From the NCBI GenBank assembly GCA_946481625.1, contig CAMLOZ010000255.1:1-5861 (forward strand): 5,861 bases of DNA. Direction: 5' to 3'. Source of the DNA: an uncultured Haloferula sp. (GTDB taxonomy: Bacteria > Verrucomicrobiota > Verrucomicrobiae > Verrucomicrobiales > Akkermansiaceae). Positions 1-5,861 of this stretch are shown here, one piece after another. The position numbers and the translations under genes were made by a program. Every line of letters begins with the position of its first letter. The first letter of the stretch is position 1. The notes under the pieces are model-generated. The model was not told the origin of the DNA. It searched no databases and worked only from the letters and a program-made list of their open reading frames with translations.

Positions 1-387
1 CACGATGTCGTTGTTCGTCAGCCCTTCCACCCGCGCGTTGTATTCCAGCACGATGTTCGTGAAAAGCGGTCCCGGCTGGAACACGAAGGCGCGGCGGCCG
101 TCCACCTCCTGGAGCACCGGGTTGCCCGTGATGTCACCGGGCAGCAGGTCCGGGGTGAACTGCACCCGCTTGGTCCCCAGGCGCAGGCTCTTCGAGAGGC
201 CTTTCACCAGTTCCGTCTTACCCAGGCCGGGCAGGCCTTCGAGCAGGATATGCCCGCGCGCCAGCACTCCCGTCAGCACAAGCTCAATGAGTTCCTCCTG
301 CCCGAAGAGGACCTGGTTGAGCGCGGCGGACAGCGAACGGACATGCTTGCCGGCGGAGCCGACTTCGGTTTCGGAGGCGTATTCCAT
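1..387 (-). CDS. MoxR-family AAA+ ATPase, N-terminal part (runs off the left edge)
   Basis: This is the first 129 residues of a cytoplasmic MoxR-type AAA+ ATPase, a family thought to act as chaperones that assemble or activate partner proteins, often with VWA-domain and DUF58 partners. A helical lead with FGQEELIE (residues 28-35) is followed by a clear Walker A, GLPGLGKT, at 51-58 (K57, T58). Next come the family signatures RVQFTPDLLPGDITG (74-88) and FVFQPGPLF (101-109). The start is the ATG at 387-385. No Shine-Dalgarno is visible; the leader just before it is CAA-rich. The gene lies 208 bases downstream of the coiled-coil membrane gene on the same strand, a typical neighbourhood for this family. 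After TNIVL (110-114) the usual Walker B context (ADEINR) is absent and LEYNARVEGLTNND is read instead. That resembles the family's later segment after LDRF, so an internal deletion is possible. The family call is firm; whether the gene is intact is not known. Confidence 0.9.
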   Translation of the reverse strand, partial: MEYASETEVGSAGKHVRSLSAALNQVLFGQEELIELVLTGVLARGHILLEGLPGLGKTELVKGLSKSLRLGTKRVQFTPDLLPGDITGNPVLQEVDGRRAFVFQPGPLFTNIVLEYNARVEGLTNNDIV

Positions 388-595
388 TTGTTGTTGGGTT
401 CTAACGATTGCAACCCTCGGGGATGTAGCGGAAATCCGCATGAAGTTGCCATGAAAAATCCGCCGTATTCTTGGAATGCGGGTGGTTCTCATAACCCGTG
501 GCTGCCGCGGCCCGCAGCAGGCCTGATTGCAGCGGCCCCGCCGCAAGGCTGTTTCGAAACTCAATCGGCAAGGACCCGGCGGAAAACCTCGCCCA
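388..595 (-). other. 208-base gap upstream of the MoxR gene, with small inverted repeats
   Basis: No gene is visible here. On the minus strand the gap holds three small structures. First, a 5-bp stem (gggtt 396-400 with aaccc 412-416, 11-base loop) ends 8 bases before the MoxR start codon. Second, a short palindrome, gcgg-aaat-ccgc, sits at 428-439, and its half aaatccgc recurs at about 457-464. Third, an imperfect GC hairpin lies at about 509-537 (ggcc arms, with a bulge and a mismatch). None has a following T-tract on the transcribed strand, so none is a convincing terminator. No promoter with both a -35 and a -10 box could be picked out. The gap is long for two genes of one operon, so the MoxR gene may have its own promoter or leader. 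Confidence 0.35.
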
Positions 596-1936
596 TCACT
601 CGAAAAACTTCTTCAGCGCCTTCTGCTCTTCCGGATCGAGCGCTTCCTTCCACACCCGGTCGCCGCCCGCACCAGTGGATCCCGCGGCACCGCCGGCCCT
701 CGGTCCCACCGCGGACTTGTCCACGTCATGTTCACCGTCCTGCAACTGCAGCAAATCCCCCGGCAGTGCCCGCGACAAGTCCTTCGACTCGACCCCTTCG
801 AGCGCGCCGATGTCCACCTTGTCGCCTTCCTTGCCCAGGACTCCCGGCGCATGACCGGGCCCGCGGTCCACGCCGCCCTTCCCGGGCTGCCCGCCTTCCT
901 TCTCGCCCTCTCCTTCACCCTCGCAATTCCCCTGACCGTCCATCAGCTCGTCCGCCCACTCGTCGCCCTTCCCGCCCTGGCAATCCTTGCAAGCCTGGCA
1001 GGCCTTCTTCATGCCCTCCTTGAGCTGCTGCATCTGCTCGGGGCTCAGCTTGCCAAGCGCGTTCGGGTCCAGATTCTTGAGCTGGTTCAACAGCTTCTCG
1101 TTCGGCTTCAACGCGCCGTTCTGCAGCCCCTGCAGCGCCTGATCGAATTGATTCAGCAGCTTCTCCTTCTCCGCCGCCGACATCCCGCCGGCGTTCTTCT
1201 CCAGGTTCCCCAGCGCCTTGTCCGCGCGTGAGAGTTCGCGCTCCAGCTTCTCGACCGCCGCCGAGTGCTCCTTCTTGAGCGTGTCCGTCGCTTCCAGCGA
1301 GGAGTGGCTGAACCATTCCTCTTCTTCCTGGGCCTTCAGCTCTTCGAGCTTCTTCTTCATCTCCTCGATGTAGGTCTCATCGATGACCTCTTCCTGATCG
1401 AGTTTCTCCAGATCGCTCTCCAGATTCTTCCACGCCTGCGGTTGGTCGAGATGATCCGCATTCCCTGAAGTCCGGGCGGAAACCGGGATCAGCAAACCCG
1501 CCGCGAGAAAGGCAAGCGCCGCGACCGGCGGCACCAGCACCCGCTTCCATTCCCAATCCACCCCCGCATCCACCTTCGGCGGCATCTCCGGCCAAGGTGC
1601 CACCCCCGCAGTCGCGGCGGAAAGCGCGTTCCTCAAGCGCATCGACGCCTCGATCCGCACCATCGACTGCTCCGGTTTCTCGAAACGGCGGCGCGCCACC
1701 CCCCAGGCGATCCCGGCCAGCACGGCCACCACCGCTCCCGCGGAAGTCCACAGCACCCACGGCTGCGAGTCCGGCAATTCCCGGCGCACCAGCAAGAGCA
1801 CGCAGGCACCGATCAAGCCCACCGTCACCAGCGGCACCGAGGCGGTCTCGATCCACCATCCCAGGTTGATCTTTCTCGCCACGACCGCGGCCTGCCGGTT
1901 CCACGCCGCACGGAGCTTCTCGGAGGATGTTTGCAT
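596..1936 (-). CDS. Membrane-anchored coiled-coil protein of a MoxR-linked (Bat-like) cluster
   Basis: This 446-residue protein is of unknown function. I read three hydrophobic membrane segments at about residues 30-51, 60-81 and 132-153. The short linker around 90-118 (MVRIEASMRLRNALSAA, then a GVAPWP turn) resembles the linker of DUF4175-like proteins found beside MoxR ATPases. After the third segment comes a long, strongly charged helical region, about 165-315, rich in Glu, Lys and Leu and likely a coiled coil. It is followed by a cysteine cluster, CQACKDC (C313, C316, C319), with C338 nearby, then a Gly/Glu/Lys low-complexity stretch (334-356). The C-terminus is a conserved-looking end, VWKEALDPEEQKALKKFFE. 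The ATG at 1936 is preferred: its N-terminus reads as a normal protein, with a weak AGG nine bases upstream. An in-frame TTG at 2041 would add 35 residues that look like translated non-coding DNA. It likely works at the membrane with the MoxR ATPase downstream. That role is inferred from context and is not visible in the sequence. Confidence 0.85.
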   Translation of the reverse strand: MQTSSEKLRAAWNRQAAVVARKINLGWWIETASVPLVTVGLIGACVLLLVRRELPDSQPWVLWTSAGAVVAVLAGIAWGVARRRFEKPEQSMVRIEASMRLRNALSAATAGVAPWPEMPPKVDAGVDWEWKRVLVPPVAALAFLAAGLLIPVSARTSGNADHLDQPQAWKNLESDLEKLDQEEVIDETYIEEMKKKLEELKAQEEEEWFSHSSLEATDTLKKEHSAAVEKLERELSRADKALGNLEKNAGGMSAAEKEKLLNQFDQALQGLQNGALKPNEKLLNQLKNLDPNALGKLSPEQMQQLKEGMKKACQACKDCQGGKGDEWADELMDGQGNCEGEGEGEKEGGQPGKGGVDRGPGHAPGVLGKEGDKVDIGALEGVESKDLSRALPGDLLQLQDGEHDVDKSAVGPRAGGAAGSTGAGGDRVWKEALDPEEQKALKKFFE

Positions 1937-1996
1937 GATGCGCTGCCTATCATAACGCCGCCGCCACGCTCCGCGATGCGAAAAATCGGTGAATTT

Positions 1997-2036
1997 CCCC
2001 CAAGGAGGGGGTGCGTCCCTCGTCCCTCCCACACCC
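1997..2036 (-). other. G-quadruplex motif and mutually exclusive GC hairpins between two genes
   Basis: This lies in the 131-base gap after the stop of the giant gene and before the coiled-coil gene. Read on the minus strand, four GGG runs (complements of ccc at 2034-2036, 2028-2030, 2024-2026 and 2017-2019) are separated by loops of 3, 1 and 4 bases, which fits the canonical G3+N1-7 quadruplex rule. The same bases can instead form a 7-bp stem with one G-U pair (2030-2036 with 2009-2015) or a 6-bp stem (2024-2029 with 2004-2009). A third stem, CCCCC 1997-2001 with GGGGG 2007-2011 around a 5-base loop, competes with both. A T-run on the minus strand (1985-1981) lies 11 bases after this last stem, which is too far for a standard intrinsic terminator. 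The region could slow or end transcription from the giant gene or act as a leader element for the next gene. The motif is seen; the role is a guess. Confidence 0.4.
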
Positions 2037-2067
2037 GGCAAGGCGTGGCGGCAAATCGGGGGTAGAA

Positions 2068-5000
2068 CTAGACGTTCTCAAAATAGGAGGAGTAGCGTTT
2101 GGCAATCACCGCCAGCAGCGCTTGGTCAAGTCTGCCGTCCTTGTGGAGTTCGCGCGGATGATCTTTCGATCCCTCGCCCGCCAAATGAGCCAGGATCCGG
2201 ATGTTTTGCGGATGTCCGGCCGCCTGCCTCAGCGTGTTGACGATCTCCCGGCGCTTTAAGTTGTCCTGAACCTGGTTTGCGCCGAGCAGACCGACCAGCA
2301 TCTGGGCATAGGCCAGGACCACGGATGCCGGAGCGCGGCTTTTGACGATCCCAAGGGCCGAATCCAGGAATGCGTTGGTGGCGGTGAAGTTCCGGAAATG
2401 AGGCAGCAGCATCAATGCCCGGTCCCTTACCTTGGCGTCATCGCGGACGGCTGCGGCGAATACCCGCATCACCATTTCGGCATCCAAATTCGGCAGTCGG
2501 CTCAGGAGCGTGATCGCGGACATCCGGGCCAGGACCTTGCCGTGATCGACGGCGGCTTTGGCCAGCAATAGCGGAAGATCGGTCCCGGTTTCCTTCAGGT
2601 CTTCGGTCAAAAGAGCGAATTCATCCCGCTTTCGCTCGGTCATGACCGTGAGGATACACAACAGCGCGTTCCTCAACCTTCCGGAATAGATTTCCTTCGG
2701 CGTTGTTGGCAAGACTTCGCGGCTTTTCCACTCGCACCAACTGGAAAGCTCGGCCACCAGCCATCTGACGACCAGATCGAACAGCCGGTCGTCGTCGATG
2801 TAGGCTTCCACCTCGGGCCAGCAATCCTCGGGAAGGGTCCCGTACCGCTGCATCGACGATTCGGCAAGATCCGAGCAGGTCTTGGCCATGGTCCCGTTGG
2901 GAACTCCTTCGCGAAGGCATTCACAGGTGGACGACAGGAACTCCGCCGCCCTCGTATGGGCGGTATCTCGATCCTGTTCCCGGAGCGCCCGGCGACAAAC
3001 GCCAATGACCAGCCCGTAGGACAGCTCCTCGGGGAGAAGATGTGCGGTGATTCGCCGTGATTGGATTCTTTCCGCCATGATGAGGTGCAAGGCCTCCGGA
3101 ATTTCGGACGAGGGCTGGTAGAATACCTGGTTGCCATATCCCATCAGGAATGAATCGTTCCAGCATTCGGGATTGTTGGCTAGCTTCTCGGCAAAGGCCG
3201 AGAGCGTCTCATTCGTCCAGCTTCCGAAACCGAAAAAGTAAGACAGGCCGGACAGCTGCTCCATTTCGGGATGCCTACACGCTTGCAGCACCTCCGGGGC
3301 ATCCGCACTGTCAAAGTGCAAATCGTCGAATGCCAGCCAGAGGATGTTCTGGTTGGCTGCGGTGAGACATTTCCGGAAGTAATGACCGACCAGCTTCTCG
3401 ATGGCTTTTGTTCCCAACACGGACAAACGCCTCCGCCGGTCCCCGCGATTCACATAGGTGAATGGACCTTGCAGGACCAGAAGTGCTCTCGCCGCCGCCC
3501 AGTCATCTCCCTCGTGGGCCAGTTCGGAGATCGGCTCGATCCATTCCGGCTCGAGTACCGGGATATTCTCAGCCAGCAACAATGCGGCATGCACCGAAAG
3601 CAACTCCGCGATCCCCGCCCCGATCTGCATCTTGTGGTCGCCTTCGACCCAGGAACGCAGACGCGATATCTCCGTGGGAGCCACTTGGCCGAACAAAGGA
3701 AGGATGCAGCGCAAGATGCATGCCGCTTCCTCCGATCCGATGTTGGCCAGATCCTCGATGAAGCGGGCGGTGGTCGAGTTCAAGGTCAGTCCCTTGGATC
3801 CAGCCTGGGTCAATGCTTGTCCGAGGGCTGTTGAATCGATTGCGGTCTTCAACTGCACGTTGTTCTTCAATGAGAACCAGAGATCTTCGTGGATATCCGA
3901 GGACTGGACCGAACGAAGAACGAATTGGCACGCGAGCAGAATGCCGAGCGCTTTCCAGCCATCGGCTGAGGAAGGCGCGTCGGACAAGCACAGCCGTATG
4001 ACTTCCTCCGTTTCCGCATGCTTGGAATCGCGATTTTCCGAAAGGGCATCCGCCATCTTCCAATCGCTGGAAAGTCCGGAATGCTGCCCGCCGGGAGCGG
4101 ACGACAATGCGCGCCGGATCGCCTCGAATTCTTCCCGTGCGATGGGGAAGCCATCCTCCGAGGGCGCATCGAGATAATCCGCAAGCAAAAGCAGCATGAT
4201 CGGATGAGGGCCCGGTTTCTTGAGCAGCTCTCCGGCAACCACGTTGAACAGCCCGGCGCGGAAATCCGGATGAAACCCTCCCGCGACCTCGCAGAGGAAT
4301 TGGAGGATGAGGAGGAAGTGGTCGACAATCTCCTCCTCCGTCGAGGTGCCGGGCGACTCTGCCAGATAGTCGCGGGAACCGTCGACGAATTGGAAATTGG
4401 CCGCTTTGACAATGGCTTCGAGCTGCCGGTATACGATGATCGGTTCCGTCCCGAACTTCATGGTATCAAGGGCCACCGCGAGGTTGTAAACTTCATCGTC
4501 GCTTCGACCCGCCAAGGCGGAAGCCCAGTTCTCGGCCCATAAAACCAGCGCGGTCTCGGGGTGCGAGTCGCCAAATTGTTTCATCCCCGTCGGCCGCACC
4601 GGCTCCCCGCTGACCTCCGCCATGGCTTGCATGACCATGCGCAGAATCATGGCCGCCTGGTGGTCTGGAAGGCTCGGCAGCCAGCGGTCCAGTACCTTCC
4701 AGAGACTGTCGATCCCTTCGTGGTCGGAAGAGGAATCCTTCGAACTGTTGGGCGTGGAAAAGCGGAGTACGGGATCGCGCAAGGAATCGGTGATTCGTTC
4801 GCAGTGCCAGACAGCAAGATCCAGAACCTTGGGATCCGTAGGAACGCCGCTGCTCTGACCCGCCGCGAGCAGGGCCACCCACGCCTCCGCCGCAACTTCC
4901 GGATCCGTACTGGCCTCCGCCAGTTGCCGAAGGAGAGCCAATAGACTCTCGTCCTTGAAGTCCGTCTGGTTGATAAAAGCGCCTAGGATTTCAACCATGG

Positions 5001-5861
5001 ACGCGGTAGGGTCATGGGAGATGCTCTCCACGCTGAATTCCGGATACTCTTGGATGAGGGTGGTCCGCCCCTCCTGCTTGATATCCAGATAGACCGCCAT
5101 GTTGTAGATCGTATCCTCCGATCCCCACCGCGTCAGGAACAACTCGGGAGCGTCGTTGATCATGACATCCCTCACGCCGTCATTCTGCTGCAGAAACACC
5201 GAGATATCGGCATACTCCCGGACCCAACGGGCGCATTGGAAGTCGCTGAACCCTCCGCACAATGCGATGATCGTTCGAAAGAGCAGGGGGTGACGCTCGC
5301 GCAACCGGGGAATCGAGGGGGCTAGCAGGGCCTTGATCGAGGGCTGGAGTTCCAATCGGGGACGGACGACGCGTTCGGCTTCAGCGAGCTTCTGCTCGCG
5401 CCAGGCATCGATCGCCCGGTCATGGTTGTTGCGTGCTTGGATACCCGAAGATGAGTCCGGTTTGTCGAACTCCGCCAAGGCTTTTGGCTCAAGGTCGTCG
5501 CGATCCAGAACGGCCCGCCGGAGACCTTGGTGAAGAGGCCAGTTCCATTCCTTCCGGTCGTGGCGGCGCGCCTTGGAAAACGCGGAGAGAACCGGCGGGG
5601 TGAGCCATCCGCGGTCAACGCAGATTCGAGCCAGAGCCGGGCTCAGGCCACAGTCCTCCTCGATAATCCGCGCCGCCACCCGGTCGAAGGGGTTGTTGCC
5701 CTTCGCATCAAGTAGTGCCTTCATCCGCCGCCGCAGCTTGGTGAGACCTTGGACGAACGGCTTCAGAGTCTCTTGTTGCACCTCCGCTTCCCCCCAGGTC
5801 TTGTAGCAAGTGACGAGTCCACGGATGGCCCGGTCCAATGAGTCGGGCAGCAGGTCATCCG
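2068..5861 (-). CDS. Giant helix-rich (HEAT-like solenoid) protein of unknown function, 5' end beyond the right edge
   Basis: At least 1264 codons are open from the TAG at 2070-2068 to the right edge. A TTG at 5838 could start a 1256-residue protein, but the frame stays open above it (DDLLPDS), so the true start is probably outside the window. Residue numbers here count from that TTG. I recognise no family. The protein is almost entirely amphipathic helices, with no signal peptide or membrane segment, so it is probably cytoplasmic. Residues 1-165 are basic and helical. A motif of the form S-x-D-x-x-YN-x-AV-x-LD-x(4)-G-x(4)-I occurs at 240-265 and again at 446-471. An aromatic-rich stretch lies at about 864-907 (GLSYFFGFGSW, FLMGYGNQVFY). 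Around 1087-1186, helix pairs such as ARMSAITLLSRLPN and VRDRALMLLPHFRN look like HEAT repeats. No Walker A, protease, nuclease or kinase motif is visible. It could be the sensor arm of a STAND/NACHT-type NTPase whose ATPase domain lies upstream, or a plain scaffold protein. That assignment is speculative; that it is a real gene is nearly certain from its length and protein-like composition. Confidence 0.88.
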   Translation of the reverse strand, partial: DDLLPDSLDRAIRGLVTCYKTWGEAEVQQETLKPFVQGLTKLRRRMKALLDAKGNNPFDRVAARIIEEDCGLSPALARICVDRGWLTPPVLSAFSKARRHDRKEWNWPLHQGLRRAVLDRDDLEPKALAEFDKPDSSSGIQARNNHDRAIDAWREQKLAEAERVVRPRLELQPSIKALLAPSIPRLRERHPLLFRTIIALCGGFSDFQCARWVREYADISVFLQQNDGVRDVMINDAPELFLTRWGSEDTIYNMAVYLDIKQEGRTTLIQEYPEFSVESISHDPTASMVEILGAFINQTDFKDESLLALLRQLAEASTDPEVAAEAWVALLAAGQSSGVPTDPKVLDLAVWHCERITDSLRDPVLRFSTPNSSKDSSSDHEGIDSLWKVLDRWLPSLPDHQAAMILRMVMQAMAEVSGEPVRPTGMKQFGDSHPETALVLWAENWASALAGRSDDEVYNLAVALDTMKFGTEPIIVYRQLEAIVKAANFQFVDGSRDYLAESPGTSTEEEIVDHFLLILQFLCEVAGGFHPDFRAGLFNVVAGELLKKPGPHPIMLLLLADYLDAPSEDGFPIAREEFEAIRRALSSAPGGQHSGLSSDWKMADALSENRDSKHAETEEVIRLCLSDAPSSADGWKALGILLACQFVLRSVQSSDIHEDLWFSLKNNVQLKTAIDSTALGQALTQAGSKGLTLNSTTARFIEDLANIGSEEAACILRCILPLFGQVAPTEISRLRSWVEGDHKMQIGAGIAELLSVHAALLLAENIPVLEPEWIEPISELAHEGDDWAAARALLVLQGPFTYVNRGDRRRRLSVLGTKAIEKLVGHYFRKCLTAANQNILWLAFDDLHFDSADAPEVLQACRHPEMEQLSGLSYFFGFGSWTNETLSAFAEKLANNPECWNDSFLMGYGNQVFYQPSSEIPEALHLIMAERIQSRRITAHLLPEELSYGLVIGVCRRALREQDRDTAHTRAAEFLSSTCECLREGVPNGTMAKTCSDLAESSMQRYGTLPEDCWPEVEAYIDDDRLFDLVVRWLVAELSSWCEWKSREVLPTTPKEIYSGRLRNALLCILTVMTERKRDEFALLTEDLKETGTDLPLLLAKAAVDHGKVLARMSAITLLSRLPNLDAEMVMRVFAAAVRDDAKVRDRALMLLPHFRNFTATNAFLDSALGIVKSRAPASVVLAYAQMLVGLLGANQVQDNLKRREIVNTLRQAAGHPQNIRILAHLAGEGSKDHPRELHKDGRLDQALLAVIAKRYSSYFENV
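4426..4503 (-). repeat. Internal protein repeat, copy 2 (in the giant protein)
   Basis: Residues 446-471 contain SDDEVYNLAVALD, then glycine 463 and isoleucine 468, matching copy 1 exactly 206 residues further along. The DNA of the two copies differs considerably, so if this is a duplication it is old. Confidence 0.4.
5044..5121 (-). repeat. Internal protein repeat, copy 1 (in the giant protein)
   Basis: Residues 240-265 (counted from the TTG at 5838) contain SEDTIYNMAVYLD followed by a glycine at 257 and an isoleucine at 262. They align without gaps with residues 446-471 of the same protein, with about ten identities in 26 positions (S, D, Y, N, A, V, L, D, G, I). This suggests a duplicated structural unit with a period of 206 residues. 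The similarity was read by eye and is restricted to this core, so it may be a shared helix-turn pattern and not a true duplication. Confidence 0.4.

Noticed and set aside
890..940. Glu-Gly repeats in the coiled-coil gene as a DNA repeat or array
   Set aside because: They are a short low-complexity protein linker with irregular DNA units, not a tandem nucleotide array.
250..1231. Long plus-strand open frames opposite the coiled-coil gene (up to 257 codons)
   Set aside because: Their translations are Pro/Arg/Ser- or Leu/Arg-rich low-complexity products typical of the antisense of GC-rich genes. The minus-strand frame shows membrane segments and a coiled coil.
1949..1954. TATGAT as a -10 promoter box ahead of the coiled-coil gene
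   Set aside because: There is no acceptable -35 box about 17 bases upstream, and transcription from it would leave only some 5-7 bases before the ATG.
1981..2011. CCCCC/GGGGG hairpin plus T-run as an intrinsic terminator of the giant gene
   Set aside because: The stem is only 5 bp and the T-run begins 11 bases after it, so it does not match the usual stem-then-T-tract form.
1937..2041. TTG start at 2041 giving the coiled-coil protein 35 more residues
   Set aside because: The extra residues look like translated intergenic DNA and run through the GC-hairpin region. The ATG at 1936 begins a normal-looking N-terminus.
3271..4542. Plus-strand open frames opposite the giant gene (up to 239 codons)
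   Set aside because: They overlap one another and are fully antisense to a continuous, protein-like frame. No start context or domain supports them.
5836..5838. TTG at 5838 as the true start of the giant gene
   Set aside because: The frame remains open to the window edge with ordinary residues, and no Shine-Dalgarno precedes the TTG, so the gene is better described as 5'-partial.

Overview
The window carries three genes, all on the minus strand, so transcription runs from high to low coordinates. The outer two are cut by the window edges. No RNA gene, insertion sequence, CRISPR array or integrase was seen.

Right part (2068-5861): one very long reading frame of at least 1264 codons, open to the right edge. 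It encodes a soluble, helix-rich protein with HEAT-like helical pairs near its C-terminus and no catalytic motif that I recognise. Its N-terminus, and any enzymatic domain there, lies outside the window. Such scaffolds often form the C-terminal arm of large multidomain NTPases, including STAND-type defence proteins, but nothing visible proves that here. A 131-base gap follows its stop codon. This gap holds a canonical G-quadruplex motif on the coding strand and several GC-rich hairpins that cannot form at the same time.

Left part (1-1936): a 446-residue membrane-anchored coiled-coil protein with three predicted transmembrane segments, followed after 208 bases by the N-terminal 129 residues of a MoxR-family AAA+ ATPase. 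Membrane coiled-coil proteins of this kind next to MoxR ATPases belong to the MoxR/DUF58/VWA (Bat-like) clusters, common in Verrucomicrobiota and Planctomycetota, whose further members would lie left of the window. The visible MoxR sequence departs from the family exactly where the Walker B motif should start, which may mean an internal in-frame deletion or a mis-assembly.

Organism: GC-rich DNA, the layout of the MoxR-linked cluster and the style of the coiled-coil protein suggest a member of the PVC group, most likely Verrucomicrobiota. This is inference from family knowledge, not a match. Two hand-counted 60-base lines give 38/60 GC inside the coiled-coil gene (901-960) and 33/60 inside the giant gene (4441-4500). 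This hints that the giant gene is compositionally different and perhaps accessory, while the MoxR cluster looks like resident chromosome.
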